Assembly (NCBI GenBank): GCA_022449455.1
Contig: JAKUPL010000018.1
Span: 28,161 to 92,160, forward strand
Length of the DNA: 64,000 bases
Source of the DNA: Alcanivorax sp.
Lineage (GTDB): Bacteria > Pseudomonadota > Gammaproteobacteria > Pseudomonadales > Alcanivoracaceae
Direction of reading: 5' to 3'
A program made the translations under genes and the position numbers. The first letter of the stretch is position 1. Every line of letters begins with the position of its first letter. Positions 25,408 through 34,826 of this stretch are shown one piece after another. The notes under the pieces are model-generated. The model ran no database searches and was not told where the DNA came from. It saw only the letters and a list, made by a program, of their open reading frames with translations.

Positions 25408-26180
25408 GAATTCTTTTCAAAGAATTCCCGGGTGGCGTCATCGGCGGGGAAATAATGCTCGATGCGCAGCTCCTCCATGATCACATCCATGGCGGTGCCG
25501 AAGCTGGCGAGGGTGGAGAAGGTGGTCAGGCGCTGGCCGCCCACCATCATCCGCAGGGTCAGCATGGGGTCCACGCTGACCGGCGTGGCGCCCAGCAGGG
25601 CGGGCACGTCCGCCAGGTCTTCCAGGCGCCGGTACAGGCGCTGCAACGGCGGGTCCGGGCGCAGGTCCAGGTCCCGGCGCAGGCGCCGCAGCAGCACCGA
25701 GGCCACCAGATCCCAATTGAGAATAAAGGGTTTGAAGCCTTCCGGGTGAAACACCAGCTCCACGATGTTGCCGGTGGCCGGCAGCGGGCCGCCCTCGGCG
25801 ACCATCGCCTGGATCAGTCCTTGCAGCGCGGTATTGGCCAGCAGCAGATTCCAGTGGGCGTCGAGCACGGCGGCCGGGTAGGGCAGGTGGTTGTCGAGCA
25901 TCACCTCCAGGGCTTCGCGCACCGGCGCCATGGCCGGTTCGTCCAGGCGCGTCTCGCCGTACACCGGCGCGTGGCCGGCGGCCACCAGCAATTGATTGGT
26001 GTCGCGGCAATTGAGGTCCAGGGCCGCCGCCAGCCGCCGCAGCAGGCCGGCGCTGGCACGGGCGCGGCCGGTTTCCACGAAACTCAGATGACGGCTCGAC
26101 ACCGCCGCCCGGCCGGCCAGCTCAAGCTGGCTGAGGCGGCGCGTCTTGCGCCAGTCGGAAAGCAATTCGCCCGGGTCCAT
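25389..26180 (-). CDS. XRE-type HTH transcriptional regulator, MmyB-like
   Basis: A 263-residue regulator: an N-terminal Cro/CI helix-turn-helix (about residues 5-60, with RRLSQLELAGRAAVSSRHLS and FVETGRARAS) and a C-terminal MmyB-like PAS-type ligand domain (ALEVMLDNHLPYPAAVLDAHWNLL to the WDLVASVLL region). Such proteins usually regulate an adjacent divergent gene, often an oxidoreductase or membrane protein. The last six residues, SIQDAG, are encoded by the arm of an inverted-repeat element, so the native C-terminus may have been replaced. Divergent from the membrane protein gene at 26278. Confidence 0.88.
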   Translation of the reverse strand: MDPGELLSDWRKTRRLSQLELAGRAAVSSRHLSFVETGRARASAGLLRRLAAALDLNCRDTNQLLVAAGHAPVYGETRLDEPAMAPVREALEVMLDNHLPYPAAVLDAHWNLLLANTALQGLIQAMVAEGGPLPATGNIVELVFHPEGFKPFILNWDLVASVLLRRLRRDLDLRPDPPLQRLYRRLEDLADVPALLGATPVSVDPMLTLRMMVGGQRLTTFSTLASFGTAMDVIMEELRIEHYFPADDATREFFEKNSIQDAG

Positions 26181-26201
26181 CTTCGCACCTTGTGTTGCGC
26201 C

Positions 26202-26218
26202 ATTACCCACCAGGTAAT
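26202..26218. promoter_or_regulatory. Candidate operator for the HTH regulator
   Basis: ATTACC-CACCA-GGTAAT, a perfect 6+6 inverted repeat with a five-base centre, lies in the 97-bp gap between the divergent regulator (start 26180) and membrane protein gene (start 26278). Autoregulation and control of the neighbour are the natural reading. Confidence 0.5.
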
Positions 26219-26277
26219 TGTTTCACTTCCCCGGCGTGACGATGCTGACTCTACCAGAAACGACGAGGAGAAAGACC

Positions 26278-26691
26278 ATGCCCTGGCAATCCCTGAAACA
26301 CGCGCTTTGGTTCAACGCCATCGGCACCGCCCTGCTGGGTGTCGTCCTGATCGCCGCCGCCGGGCCCCTGGCGGGCCTGTTCAGCGCCTACCCCGGCGCC
26401 GTGCCGCCGCTGCTGATGACCGGCGCCGGCATCGTTTGCCTGCTGTTCGCCGTGGATCTGGGCTGGGCGGCCCGCCGCCCGGACGGGCGCCCCGGGGTTG
26501 TTCGCCTGCTGACCCTGGCCGACGCCGGCCTGGTGCTGGCACTGCCGGTGGTGATGCTGGTGGCCGCGCCCCGGTTGTCACTGTGGGGCCAACTGCTGCT
26601 GGCGGACCTGGCCCTGATCACCGCCTTCCTGGTCTGGTGCCAATGGCGCGGCCTGGGCGCGGTTCCGGTGGCTCTGGGCGCCCGGCGGTGA
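26278..26691 (+). CDS. Small four-helix membrane protein, unknown function
   Basis: A 137-residue protein with four hydrophobic helices (about 13-35, 43-62, 75-95, 101-120). The ATG at 26278 follows GAGGAGAAAGACC; an upstream in-frame start at 26218 has no such site and would overlap the operator. No known family, though the size and layout resemble DoxX-like or SPW-type small membrane proteins. It is the probable target of the divergent HTH regulator. Confidence 0.7.
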   Translation: MPWQSLKHALWFNAIGTALLGVVLIAAAGPLAGLFSAYPGAVPPLLMTGAGIVCLLFAVDLGWAARRPDGRPGVVRLLTLADAGLVLALPVVMLVAAPRLSLWGQLLLADLALITAFLVWCQWRGLGAVPVALGARR

Positions 26692-26716
26692 GTGAGGTGC
26701 CGTTGTTCAGCATCCT

Positions 26717-26748
26717 TTGACACCCGCCCCCGCCGGTTGCGGTATTCT
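26717..26748 (+). promoter_or_regulatory. Weak promoter candidate before the zinc-ribbon genes
   Basis: TTGACA at 26717-26722 is a perfect -35 box; TATTCT at 26743-26748 is the best -10 but the spacer is 20 bp, longer than ideal. It lies 30 bp upstream of the small gene at 26779. Confidence 0.35.
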
Positions 26749-26778
26749 GCGGGCGGGTAAGTCAATCAAGGTGATGCA

Positions 26779-26958
26779 ATGGGCGAGATCGTTCCGTTCA
26801 AGAAGCCGGCCCGTAAAAAGCCCAAGAAGGGACTGTGCCAGCACGGCTTCCACAAGTGGAAGGTGGTCAAGAACACCCGCTTCGACAGCCAGCGCGGCAA
26901 GCTGGTGACCCGCTACCAGTGCGAGCGTTGCGGCAAACGGAAGGTGGAGGCGCACTGA
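26779..26958 (+). CDS. Small zinc-ribbon-like protein, 59 residues
   Basis: A basic 59-residue protein (MGEIVPFKKPARKKPKKG at the start) with cysteine and histidine ligands CQHGFHKW and CERCGKRK that could bind one zinc. The RBS AAGGTGA precedes the ATG. No named family. It is followed after one base by the DUF1272 gene and then, with an ATGA overlap, by a hydrolase, forming a compact three-gene unit. Confidence 0.7.
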   Translation: MGEIVPFKKPARKKPKKGLCQHGFHKWKVVKNTRFDSQRGKLVTRYQCERCGKRKVEAH

Positions 26959-26959
26959 C

Positions 26960-27145
26960 ATGCTGGAAATGAAACGCCATTGCGAACACTGCCAGCAGGC
27001 CCTGGCCGAGGACGGCGAGGCCTACATCTGTTCCTATGAATGCAGCTTCTGCGTGGACTGCTGCACCGCCTTCAGCGCGACCTGCCCCAACTGCGCCGGG
27101 GAGCTGGTGCGCCGGCCCCGTCGCGCCACGGACGCCGCCGAATGA
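26960..27145 (+). CDS. DUF1272 zinc-binding protein
   Basis: A 61-residue protein of the DUF1272 family: eight cysteines arranged as CEHC, CSYECSFCVDCC and CPNC, suited to two zinc sites. Family function unknown. MLEMKRHCEHCQQALAEDGE and YICSYECSFC are characteristic. Its stop overlaps the start of the downstream hydrolase. Confidence 0.85.
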   Translation: MLEMKRHCEHCQQALAEDGEAYICSYECSFCVDCCTAFSATCPNCAGELVRRPRRATDAAE

Positions 27146-27993
27146 ACGGCGAGCCGTTCAGCGTCGACAACGGCGCCGGCTATCGGGTGCCCTTGAGCTG
27201 GTACCCGGCCGCCGCCGGCGCGCCGATCCTGCTGGTGCTGCCGGCCCTGGGCGTGTCCGTGCGCTTTTACGACAAGCTGGCGGTGGCGCTGGCGGCGCGT
27301 GGCTTCAGCGTGGCGCTGATGGAGCAGCGTGGCCAGGGCGACAGCGCCCTGCGCCCGTCCCGGCGCAGCGACTGGGGCTTCGCCGAGGTGCTCGACCGGG
27401 ATCTGCCGGCGGTGCTGGACTGGCTGCGCGACCATCATCCGGAAGCGCCGCTGTACGTGCTCGGTCACAGCCTGGGCGGCCATTTCGCCGCCCTCACCGC
27501 CGCGCGTCTGCCGGCGCGGGTGGACGGCCTGGTGCTGGTGGCCACCGGCAGCCCCTGGCTGAACGCCTTCGCCGGGCCCATGCGCAACAAGGTCCGGCTG
27601 CTCACCCGGCTGATTCCGGTTTGCAATCTGGTGCTGGGCTATTACCCCGGTGACCGCATCGGCTTTGGTGGTCGGGAGGCGCGCACGTTAATGGCCGACT
27701 GGCGCGGGCTGGCGTTGACCAACCGCTATCGCGCGCAAGGTCTGGACCAGGATCTGGAGGCCGCCGTGGCCGCGTACCCGGGCCCGGTGCTGGCGATCCG
27801 CCTGGCGGACGACGCCTTCGCGCCGGCGGATTCGGTGCACGCGGTCACCGACAAATTCCGTGCCGCCGGCCTGATCGAGGAAACCCTGGACGCCCACCAG
27901 CTCGGCGACAAGGCGGACCATTTCCGCTGGGCGCGCCAGGCCGACACCGTGGCGGAGCGGGTGCGCATCTGGCACGGCGCGCCGGCGGACTGA
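27142..27993 (+). CDS. Alpha/beta-hydrolase, serine type
   Basis: A 283-residue hydrolase with the nucleophile elbow GHSLGG near residues 112-117 and a C-terminal histidine in KADHFRW. YDKLAVALAARGFSVALMEQRGQGDS matches the lipase/lysophospholipase-like group. The ATG overlaps the DUF1272 stop by ATGA, and the longer upstream frame only shadows that gene. Substrate unknown. Confidence 0.85.
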   Translation: MNGEPFSVDNGAGYRVPLSWYPAAAGAPILLVLPALGVSVRFYDKLAVALAARGFSVALMEQRGQGDSALRPSRRSDWGFAEVLDRDLPAVLDWLRDHHPEAPLYVLGHSLGGHFAALTAARLPARVDGLVLVATGSPWLNAFAGPMRNKVRLLTRLIPVCNLVLGYYPGDRIGFGGREARTLMADWRGLALTNRYRAQGLDQDLEAAVAAYPGPVLAIRLADDAFAPADSVHAVTDKFRAAGLIEETLDAHQLGDKADHFRWARQADTVAERVRIWHGAPAD

Positions 27994-28102
27994 GCGGGCC
28001 TTTGTCCCCGAGCCCCGGGGGCGGTACTCTTAGCGGCCAGAACCCGTCATTGAAGCGCCACCGATCCGAGTGGCCGGGTCCCTGGAGTACCGTCCGGAAA
28101 CC

Positions 28103-28942
28103 ATGCCCTTGCCCACCCCAGCGTCCGAGCCGTCCAACACCGATCCCGTGCTGATCTTCGATTCCGGCGTCGGCGGCTTGTCCGTGGTGCGCGCCCTGCG
28201 CGCGCAGTTGCCCGGGGTGCCGCTGGCCTATGTGTGCGACAACGCGGCGCTGCCCTACGGCACCAAGCCGGACGACTGGCTGGTGGCGCGCATCGTGGCG
28301 GTGTGCGCGGCGGCGCTGGCGGCCAGCGGCGCCCGCGCCCTGGTGGTGGCCTGCAACACCGCCAGCACCCTGGCCCTGGAGGCGTTGCGTGAACGCCTGG
28401 CGATCCCGGTGGTGGGCACGGTGCCGGCGATCAAGCCCGCCGCCGCCCTCAGCCACAGCGGCGTGATCGGCCTGCTGGCCACCTCGGCCACGGTGTGCCG
28501 GCCTTACACCGACCGCCTGATCGCCGACTTCGCCGCCGGCCGCACGGTGGTGCGGGTGGCCGCCGACGCCCTGGTGGCCCAGGCGGAACGCCGGGTCGCC
28601 GGCGAGACCCTGGACCGGGACGCCTTGGACCGGGCGCTGGCGCCGCTGTGGGCCGAGGAGCGTCTGGATACCGTGGTGCTCGGCTGCACGCATTTCCCGT
28701 TACTCAGCGAAGTACTCGCCGAGCGCGCCCCGCGTCCGGTGCAATGGGTGGACTCCGGCGCCGCCATTGCCCGGCGGGTGGCGCAGGTGCTCGATCCGCT
28801 GCCACCCGTCGGCATCAACGCCGGCGACCCGGCCTGGGCCACCGGCCCGGTATCGCCGGGTCTGACACGGGGCTTCGCCGGCTTTGGTTTCGGTACGCCA
28901 CGTTCGTTGCTGCTCCCCGCCGGCGGGGGGGAGCGCGGCTGA
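28103..28942 (+). CDS. murI: Glutamate racemase
   Basis: A 279-residue cofactor-independent racemase that supplies D-glutamate for peptidoglycan. Both catalytic cysteines are in place: C84 in VVACNTAS and C195 in VLGCTHFPL. The N-terminal IFDSGVGGLSV is diagnostic. The ATG at 28103 is preceded by CCGGAAACC; a GTG at 28070 would add 11 atypical residues. It is convergent with the carboxylase gene, the two stops being eight bases apart. Confidence 0.95.
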   Translation: MPLPTPASEPSNTDPVLIFDSGVGGLSVVRALRAQLPGVPLAYVCDNAALPYGTKPDDWLVARIVAVCAAALAASGARALVVACNTASTLALEALRERLAIPVVGTVPAIKPAAALSHSGVIGLLATSATVCRPYTDRLIADFAAGRTVVRVAADALVAQAERRVAGETLDRDALDRALAPLWAEERLDTVVLGCTHFPLLSEVLAERAPRPVQWVDSGAAIARRVAQVLDPLPPVGINAGDPAWATGPVSPGLTRGFAGFGFGTPRSLLLPAGGGERG

Positions 28943-28950
28943 AGCCGTCC

Positions 28951-31900
28951 CTACGGGGCTCCGATCACCATCACCGCCTGCCCGGCATTGATCTGCTGGC
29001 CCTCCTGGCGGGCCACATGGATCACTTTGCCCGCCTCCGGCGCGGTGACTTCGATCTCCATCTTCATGGCTTCCAGAATCGCCACCGGCTGCCCGGCGTC
29101 CACCGTATCGCCCTCGGCCACCAGCAGCTTCCAGATATTGCCGGCGGTGGGCGCTTCCACCGGGGTGCCGTCGGGCAGGCCGTCGGCGTCGCCGGCGTTC
29201 AGGTCCTGCTGCGCTTCGAAATGCAGCTGGCCGCTTTCCTCCCAGCGCTGCAGCTCCTCGTCAAAGGCGCGGTTGCGGGCTTCGGTGAAGTCGCGGATGG
29301 ACGCTTCGTTGTGTTCCAGAAAGCGCTGGTACCCGGCCAGATTGAAAGTGGTGTCCTCCACCTTGAACGGGTAGCGGCCCTTGGGGAAATCCCGGCGGAT
29401 TTGCTGTAGCTCCTCGGCGGAGACTTCGTAGAAGCGGATCTGGTCGAAGAAGCGCAGCAGCCAGGGTTGGGGGAACGCCTCGGTGCGGTGGAAGCGGTTC
29501 CACATCTGGAAGGTGCGCCCCACGAACTGGTAGCCGCCGGGGCCTTCCATGCCGTACACGCACAGATAGGAACCGCCGATGCCCACCGAGTTTTCGGCGG
29601 TCCAGGTGCGCGCCGGATTGTATTTGGTGGTCACCAGCCGGTGACGCGGGTCGTAGGGGGTGGCCACCGGCGCGCCCAGATAGACGTCGCCCAGGCCCAT
29701 TACCACGTAGCTGGCCTCGAACAGAATCCGCTTTACCTCGTCGACGCTGTCCAGGCCGTTGATGCGGCGGATGAACTCGATATTGCTCGGGCACCAGGGC
29801 GCGTCCTTGCGCACCGACTGCGTGTATTTCTCGATGGCCAACCGGCAGGCCTCGTCGTCCCAGCTCAGCGGCAGATGGACGATGCGCGAGGGCACCTCCA
29901 GATCGTCCTGTTTGTCCAGGGTCAGCTCGGCGTCCTTGAGGGTGGCCAGCAGCCCGGTCCGGGGCAGCACGGCGGGGTCGAAGTGCACCTGCAGGGAGCG
30001 GATGCCCGGCGTCAGTTCCAGCACCCCGTCCAGGTTCTTCTCCTGCAGCCACAGCATCAGGGCGTGGGCGCGGAAGCGCAGCCGCAGGTCCAGCTCCAGG
30101 GGGCCGTATTCCACCAACAGATAGCGGTCGCCGGCGGCCCGGTAGACCACCGCCGGGCCTTCCGCCTGTTCCTCCAGGCGGTCCAGCACCGGGGTGGTCA
30201 CCGGCGCCGGCGGGGCCGTGCGGGCCGGCGCGCTCAGGGTGTCGATACAGCGGTCCTGTTCGGCGGCCAGGGCGTCCGCGTCGTCCAGGCTCACCGGCAC
30301 GAAGCGCAGGCGGTCGCCGGCCTTCAGCTGACCCAGCTTCCAGCGGTCCGCCAGGATCACCGTGGCCGGGCACACGAAGCCGCCCAGGGAGGGGCCGTCC
30401 GGGCCCAGGATCACCGGCATGTCGCCGGTGAAATCCACGCTGCCGATGGCGTAGGCGTTGTCGTGAATATTGGACGGGTGCATGCCGGCCTCGCCGCCGT
30501 CCCGACGCGCCCATTGCGGCTTCGGGCCCACCAGTCGCACGCCGGTGCGGCTGGAGTTGTAGTGCACCTGCCAGTCGGCGCTGAAGAAGGTCTCGATGTC
30601 CTGGTCGGTGAAGAAGTCCGGCGCACCGTGGGGGCCGTAGATCACGCGCAGTTCCCAGCGGTCGCCGAGGGCGGGCTTCAAGGTCTCCGGAATCGCCGGT
30701 GAAGCCGTATCGGTGCCGGGCTCGCCCAGGTGCAGCACATCGCCGGTGCGCAGCGCCCGGCCACCATGGCCGCCGAACTGCCCCAGGGTGAAGGTGCCAC
30801 GGGAGCCCAGATAGGGCTGGCATTGCAGGCCGCCGGCCACCGCCAGGTAGGCGCGGGCGCCGTGGCCGCGCACCTTGCCCAGCTTGAGGGTCTGGCCGGC
30901 GCCGACCGCGATCGCCCGGTAGGCGGCCACCGGTTCGCCGTCCAGGGTGGCGTTCATATCGGCGCCGGTGAGGGCGACGCGGGTGGCGCGATTGAAGCGC
31001 AGGGTGGGGCCATTGAGGGTGAACTCCAGCCCGGCGGCATTTTCCTCGTTGCCCAGCAGCCGGTTGCCGAGGCGGAAACTCAGCGCGTCGAAGGGCCCGG
31101 ACGGCGGCACCCCCACCGGCCAGTAGCCCTGGCGGCCGGGGTAATCCTGCACCGTGGTCAGGGTGCCGCCGGCCAGCACGTCCAGGGTGGCGGGTACATA
31201 GTGGAAGTGATTGAGATAGCGGGTGGTCATCTCGCCGTTGCGGAACACCGGGTCGGCCAGCACCGCGCCCAGGTACTCACGGTTGGTCTCGATGCCCTCG
31301 ATCAGGGTGTGCGCCAGGGCGCCCTCCAGGGCCGCCAGGGCGCCGTCGCGGTCCGCCTGGTGGACGATCACCTTGGCCAGCATCGGGTCGAAAAAGGGCG
31401 ACACGGTCAGGCCCGCTTCGATCCAGTGGTCGATGCGCAGACCCTCTGTTTGTGGGGCGGTGTCGGGAAAGCTCACCGCCGTCAGCAGGCCGGCGCAGGG
31501 CTGAAAATCCTTGTTCGGATCCTCCGCGTAGAGGCGCGCCTGGATGGCGTGGCCGCGCGGGCGAAGTGGCGCGGCCAGGGCGTGCAGGTCGTCCAGCTCG
31601 CCGGCGGCCAGGCGCACCATCCAGTCCACCAGATCCACGCCGTAGACCGCCTCGGTAACACCGTGCTCCACCTGCAGCCGGGTGTTCACCTCGAGAAAAT
31701 AAAAATCGTTGCTGTCCTGGTCGACGATGAATTCCACGGTGCCCGCGTTGCGGTAGCTTACCGCCGCCATCAGCCGGCGGGCGGTGTCGTGCAGGGTGGC
31801 GCGCACCGCGTCCGGCAGATGCGGCGCCGGGGTTTCCTCCAGCACCTTCTGGTGCCGCCGTTGCGCGGAGCAGTCGCGCTCGCCCAGGGCCACGGCGGTG

Positions 31901-32553
31901 CCCCGGCCGTCGCCGAACACCTGCACTTCGATGTGCCGGGCCCGCTCGATGTATTTCTCCAGGAACACGCCGTCGTTGGAAAAATTGTTGGCGCTGAGCC
32001 GGCGCACCGTGTCCCAGGCTTTCGTCAGTTCGCCGTCGTCGCGGCAGATCTGCATGCCAATGCCGCCGCCGCCGGCGGTGCTTTTCAGCATCACCGGGTA
32101 GCCGATGCCGGCGCCGGCCCGGCGGGCCGCGTCCAGGTCTTCCAGCAGGCCGGTGCCGGGCAGCAGCGGCACGCCGTTGGCCTCGGCCAGGGCGCGGGCG
32201 GTGTGCTTGAGGCCGAAGTCGCGCATCTGTTGCGGCGTGGGCCCGATAAAGGCGATGCCGTTGGCTTCGCAGCGTTCCACGAAGTCCGGGTTCTCGCTGA
32301 GAAAGCCATAGCCCGGGTGTACCGCGTCGATGCCGTGTTCGGCCATCAGCGCGAACAGCTTGTCCTGGTTCAGATAGGTGTGCGCGGCGTTGCCCTCGCC
32401 CAGGTTCAGGGCCAGGTCGGCCTCGGCCACATGGCGGGAGTCCGCGTCGGCGTCGGCGTACACGGCCACGCCGGTGGCGCCCAGGGTACGCAGGGTGTGC
32501 AGGATTCGGGTGGCGATGGCGCCACGGTTGGCGATCAGTACCTTCTTGAACAT
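28951..32553 (-). CDS. Biotin-dependent guanidine/urea carboxylase
   Basis: A 1200-residue ATP- and biotin-dependent carboxylase. Domains in order: biotin carboxylase (about 1-450, [34 protein letters not shown]), an AHS2/KipA-like carboxyltransferase half (about 470-780), an AHS1/KipI-like half (about 800-1010) and a C-terminal biotinyl domain with the lysine in EAMKME near 1165. Proteins of this type were long called urea carboxylase, but those in operons with DUF1989 pairs under a guanidine-I riboswitch carboxylate guanidine. Both apply here, so guanidine is the favoured substrate. Last gene of the operon; no allophanate hydrolase follows. Confidence 0.93.
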   Translation of the reverse strand: MFKKVLIANRGAIATRILHTLRTLGATGVAVYADADADSRHVAEADLALNLGEGNAAHTYLNQDKLFALMAEHGIDAVHPGYGFLSENPDFVERCEANGIAFIGPTPQQMRDFGLKHTARALAEANGVPLLPGTGLLEDLDAARRAGAGIGYPVMLKSTAGGGGIGMQICRDDGELTKAWDTVRRLSANNFSNDGVFLEKYIERARHIEVQVFGDGRGTAVALGERDCSAQRRHQKVLEETPAPHLPDAVRATLHDTARRLMAAVSYRNAGTVEFIVDQDSNDFYFLEVNTRLQVEHGVTEAVYGVDLVDWMVRLAAGELDDLHALAAPLRPRGHAIQARLYAEDPNKDFQPCAGLLTAVSFPDTAPQTEGLRIDHWIEAGLTVSPFFDPMLAKVIVHQADRDGALAALEGALAHTLIEGIETNREYLGAVLADPVFRNGEMTTRYLNHFHYVPATLDVLAGGTLTTVQDYPGRQGYWPVGVPPSGPFDALSFRLGNRLLGNEENAAGLEFTLNGPTLRFNRATRVALTGADMNATLDGEPVAAYRAIAVGAGQTLKLGKVRGHGARAYLAVAGGLQCQPYLGSRGTFTLGQFGGHGGRALRTGDVLHLGEPGTDTASPAIPETLKPALGDRWELRVIYGPHGAPDFFTDQDIETFFSADWQVHYNSSRTGVRLVGPKPQWARRDGGEAGMHPSNIHDNAYAIGSVDFTGDMPVILGPDGPSLGGFVCPATVILADRWKLGQLKAGDRLRFVPVSLDDADALAAEQDRCIDTLSAPARTAPPAPVTTPVLDRLEEQAEGPAVVYRAAGDRYLLVEYGPLELDLRLRFRAHALMLWLQEKNLDGVLELTPGIRSLQVHFDPAVLPRTGLLATLKDAELTLDKQDDLEVPSRIVHLPLSWDDEACRLAIEKYTQSVRKDAPWCPSNIEFIRRINGLDSVDEVKRILFEASYVVMGLGDVYLGAPVATPYDPRHRLVTTKYNPARTWTAENSVGIGGSYLCVYGMEGPGGYQFVGRTFQMWNRFHRTEAFPQPWLLRFFDQIRFYEVSAEELQQIRRDFPKGRYPFKVEDTTFNLAGYQRFLEHNEASIRDFTEARNRAFDEELQRWEESGQLHFEAQQDLNAGDADGLPDGTPVEAPTAGNIWKLLVAEGDTVDAGQPVAILEAMKMEIEVTAPEAGKVIHVARQEGQQINAGQAVMVIGAP

Positions 32554-32636
32554 GGGGTCGCTCGCTGGCGTGGCGGGCCGTCCCGCCGTGGTCACGGATC
32601 ACCGGGGTCGTCCCCGGCGCGGCGCGCGGGCGCCGG

Positions 32637-33275
32637 TCAGTGCCAGATCAGCACTTCGATGGGCGTCGGGTCGTAGCCGTTGCAGGGGTTGTTGAGCTGC
32701 GGGCAGTTGGAAATCAGCACCACGGTGTTCATCAAAGCCTTCATTTCCACGTACTTGCCCGGCGCGGAAATGCCGTCCTCGAAGGTCAGGCCGCCCTCGG
32801 CGGTGACCGGCACGTTCATGAAGAAATTGATGTTGTGGGCGATGTCGCGCTTGTCCAGGCCGTACTCTTCGTGCTCGTTGATGGCCAGCATCCAGCTGTC
32901 CCGGCAGGCGTGCATGCAGCGCTTCTTCAGGTCGTAGCGCACCGTGTTGCTCTCGGTGGCGCAGGCGCCGCCCAGGGTGTCGTGGCGGCCGCAGGTGTCG
33001 GCGGTGATTTCCAGCATCGGCCGGTTGCGGTTGGAACGCAGCACCGAGCCGGCGGTGAGATAAACGTTGCCCTGTTCGCGCACCGTGTCCTGGGCGCTGT
33101 AGCGCTCGGCGGTGTCGTCGGCGTTGTAGAACAGGGTGTCGGCGGCCTGGTTCCCTTCCAGGTCGAGAATGCGGAAGGTCTCGCCGGCGCGCACCACTTT
33201 CAGGAAATAGTCGCCGGCGGGCACCACCTGGCGGAAGGCGGCGGCGTCGGGTTTAAACGGACTTTCCTTGATCAT
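32637..33275 (-). CDS. DUF1989 protein, carboxyguanidine deiminase subunit (urea carboxylase-associated)
   Basis: A 212-residue DUF1989 protein of the 'urea carboxylase-associated' type. [27 protein letters not shown] near residues 35-62 and [19 protein letters not shown] are characteristic, with histidine and cysteines likely to form a metal site. Published work assigns paired DUF1989 proteins of such operons as the two subunits of carboxyguanidine deiminase (CgdAB), which turns carboxyguanidine into allophanate. Sixteen bases downstream of its partner gene and about 80 bp before the carboxylase gene. Subunit identity (A or B) not assigned. Confidence 0.85.
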   Translation of the reverse strand: MIKESPFKPDAAAFRQVVPAGDYFLKVVRAGETFRILDLEGNQAADTLFYNADDTAERYSAQDTVREQGNVYLTAGSVLRSNRNRPMLEITADTCGRHDTLGGACATESNTVRYDLKKRCMHACRDSWMLAINEHEEYGLDKRDIAHNINFFMNVPVTAEGGLTFEDGISAPGKYVEMKALMNTVVLISNCPQLNNPCNGYDPTPIEVLIWH

Positions 33276-33291
33276 CGTCGTTCTCCTCCTC

Positions 33292-34008
33292 TCAGGCGCC
33301 CAGGTAATAAAGGCGGTTGTTCTCGAAGGCGCGGGCGTTCTCCGGGCGGAAGTTGAGGCAGTAGTCGTCCTCGGTGACCGGTTCCGCCTTGAGCATTTCC
33401 AGCCGCACTTTTTTCTTCGGGTAGTCCGACGCCGGATTGAGCGGGTGCGGGCAGGTGTGCAGCAGCACCAGGGTGTCCATGTCGAAACGCAGAGTGACCC
33501 GGGCGCCGGCCTTCGCCGCCGAGGGATCGAAACGCAGGGCGCCGTCGTCGCCGGTGACCACCTTGCTGAACAGATTCAGATTGGCGGCCAGGTCGCGCTC
33601 GGTGAGGCCGTACTTGGCCATCTCCACCAGAAAGCTGTCGTGGCCGCTCAGGTACCAGCCGTTGCGGTGTTCCTGGTAGCCGTGTTCGCCGTACTTCGCC
33701 TTGAGCGCGTCCGGGTGCAGGTTGCCGCACACGGTGTCGTGCCAGCCGAAGTCGTCCTCGACGATGGAGGCGAACACCCGGCCCATGTCGGAGTAGAGGC
33801 AGTTGCCCCGGGTCAGCTTGAAGGTGTGCTGGCCCTTGAGCGTGTCCGGCGCGTTGTAGCGCTCGCGCTTTTCTTCCGGGTTGTAGAACAGCAGGCCCAC
33901 GTTGGCGCCGCCGTCCAGGTCGGTGAGGCGCAGGGCGGTGCCGCGGCGCATCCGGAACGACCAATGGGCGCCGCCGGGCATGGTGTACTCGTACAGCGGT
34001 TCGGTCAT
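33292..34008 (-). CDS. DUF1989 protein, carboxyguanidine deiminase subunit, partner
   Basis: A 238-residue second DUF1989 protein, paralogous to the next gene: [26 protein letters not shown] parallels the partner's segment, and [11 protein letters not shown] its HDT motif. The two probably form the heteromeric carboxyguanidine deiminase. Its start codon and RBS (AAGGAGCCACCCCATG) are the second copy of a perfect 17-bp tandem duplication spanning the junction with the ATPase gene, so the original ATGA overlap has been converted to a 13-bp gap. Confidence 0.85.
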   Translation of the reverse strand: MTEPLYEYTMPGGAHWSFRMRRGTALRLTDLDGGANVGLLFYNPEEKRERYNAPDTLKGQHTFKLTRGNCLYSDMGRVFASIVEDDFGWHDTVCGNLHPDALKAKYGEHGYQEHRNGWYLSGHDSFLVEMAKYGLTERDLAANLNLFSKVVTGDDGALRFDPSAAKAGARVTLRFDMDTLVLLHTCPHPLNPASDYPKKKVRLEMLKAEPVTEDDYCLNFRPENARAFENNRLYYLGA

Positions 34009-34038
34009 GGGGTGGCTCCTTTCATGGGGTGGCTCCTT
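34005..34038. repeat. Perfect 17-bp tandem duplication at a gene junction
   Basis: TCATGGGGTGGCTCCTT occurs at 34005-34021 and again at 34022-34038. On the minus strand each copy is AAGGAGCCACCCCATGA, an RBS plus ATG; the first copy also supplies the last codons and TGA of the ATPase gene. Confidence 0.95.
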
Positions 34039-34816
34039 GTAGCAAACGGGAGGTGTCGTGCACGTTGCGGGCGATGGCCTGCAGGGTGCCCTTCTGGCTG
34101 TCGCCCACCGGCAGGTCGTAGGTGAGGCGGGCGCCGTAGCTTTCCGGGGACTGGGCGTCCCGGCGCACCTTGTCGAGCACCCACAGGCGGGTGCCCAGAT
34201 AGAAGCCTTCCGCCAGGTCGTGGGTGATCATGAACACGGTGAGCCGCTGTTCGCGCCACAGGTCCAGCACCAACTGGTGCATGTCGCGGCGGATGCCCGG
34301 GTCCAGGGCGCCGAATGGCTCGTCCAGCAGCAGAATGCGCGGCTTCTTGATCAGCGCCTGGGCCAGCGCCAGGCGCTGCTGCATGCCGCCGGACAGTTCG
34401 TGGGGGTACTTGTCCAGGGCGCCGCCCAGGCCCACCGCTTCCAGCATCTCCACGGCGCGCGCGCGGATCGCTTTGCGGGTGGCGCCGAAGGCACGGCCCA
34501 GCCAGCGGTTGGCGTCCAGCTCGCCGCACAGGCTGGCGTTCTGCAGGGCGGTCAGGTGCGGCAGCACCGAGTAGCGCTGGAACACGATGCCCCGGCTTTC
34601 GTCCGGTTCATCGGGAATCGGCGCGCCGTCCAGCAGCAGCTGGCCCCGGCTCGGGCTTTCCGTGCCCAGCAGCATTTTCAGGAAGGTGGTCTTGCCGCAG
34701 CCGGAGGCGCCCACCAGGGTGATGAACTCGCCTTCCTCGACGCGGGCGTTGAGGCGTTCCAGCACCACCTGATCGCCGTACTCCTTCCACAGATTGTTCA
34801 GTTCGATGATGGCCAT
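34022..34816 (-). CDS. ABC transporter ATP-binding protein (guanidine/urea-type operon)
   Basis: A 264-residue NitT/TauT-type ATPase. Walker A is GASGCGKTT (residues about 36-44), the Q-loop VFQRYSVLPHL, the signature LSGGMQQR, Walker B ILLLDEPFGALD, and the switch histidine in MITHDLAE. It energises the permease and binding protein encoded just upstream. The C-terminal 40 residues mention no extra domain. Spacing to the permease is ten bases. Confidence 0.93.
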   Translation of the reverse strand: MAIIELNNLWKEYGDQVVLERLNARVEEGEFITLVGASGCGKTTFLKMLLGTESPSRGQLLLDGAPIPDEPDESRGIVFQRYSVLPHLTALQNASLCGELDANRWLGRAFGATRKAIRARAVEMLEAVGLGGALDKYPHELSGGMQQRLALAQALIKKPRILLLDEPFGALDPGIRRDMHQLVLDLWREQRLTVFMITHDLAEGFYLGTRLWVLDKVRRDAQSPESYGARLTYDLPVGDSQKGTLQAIARNVHDTSRLLQGATP

Positions 34817-34826
34817 GGTTCCCTCC

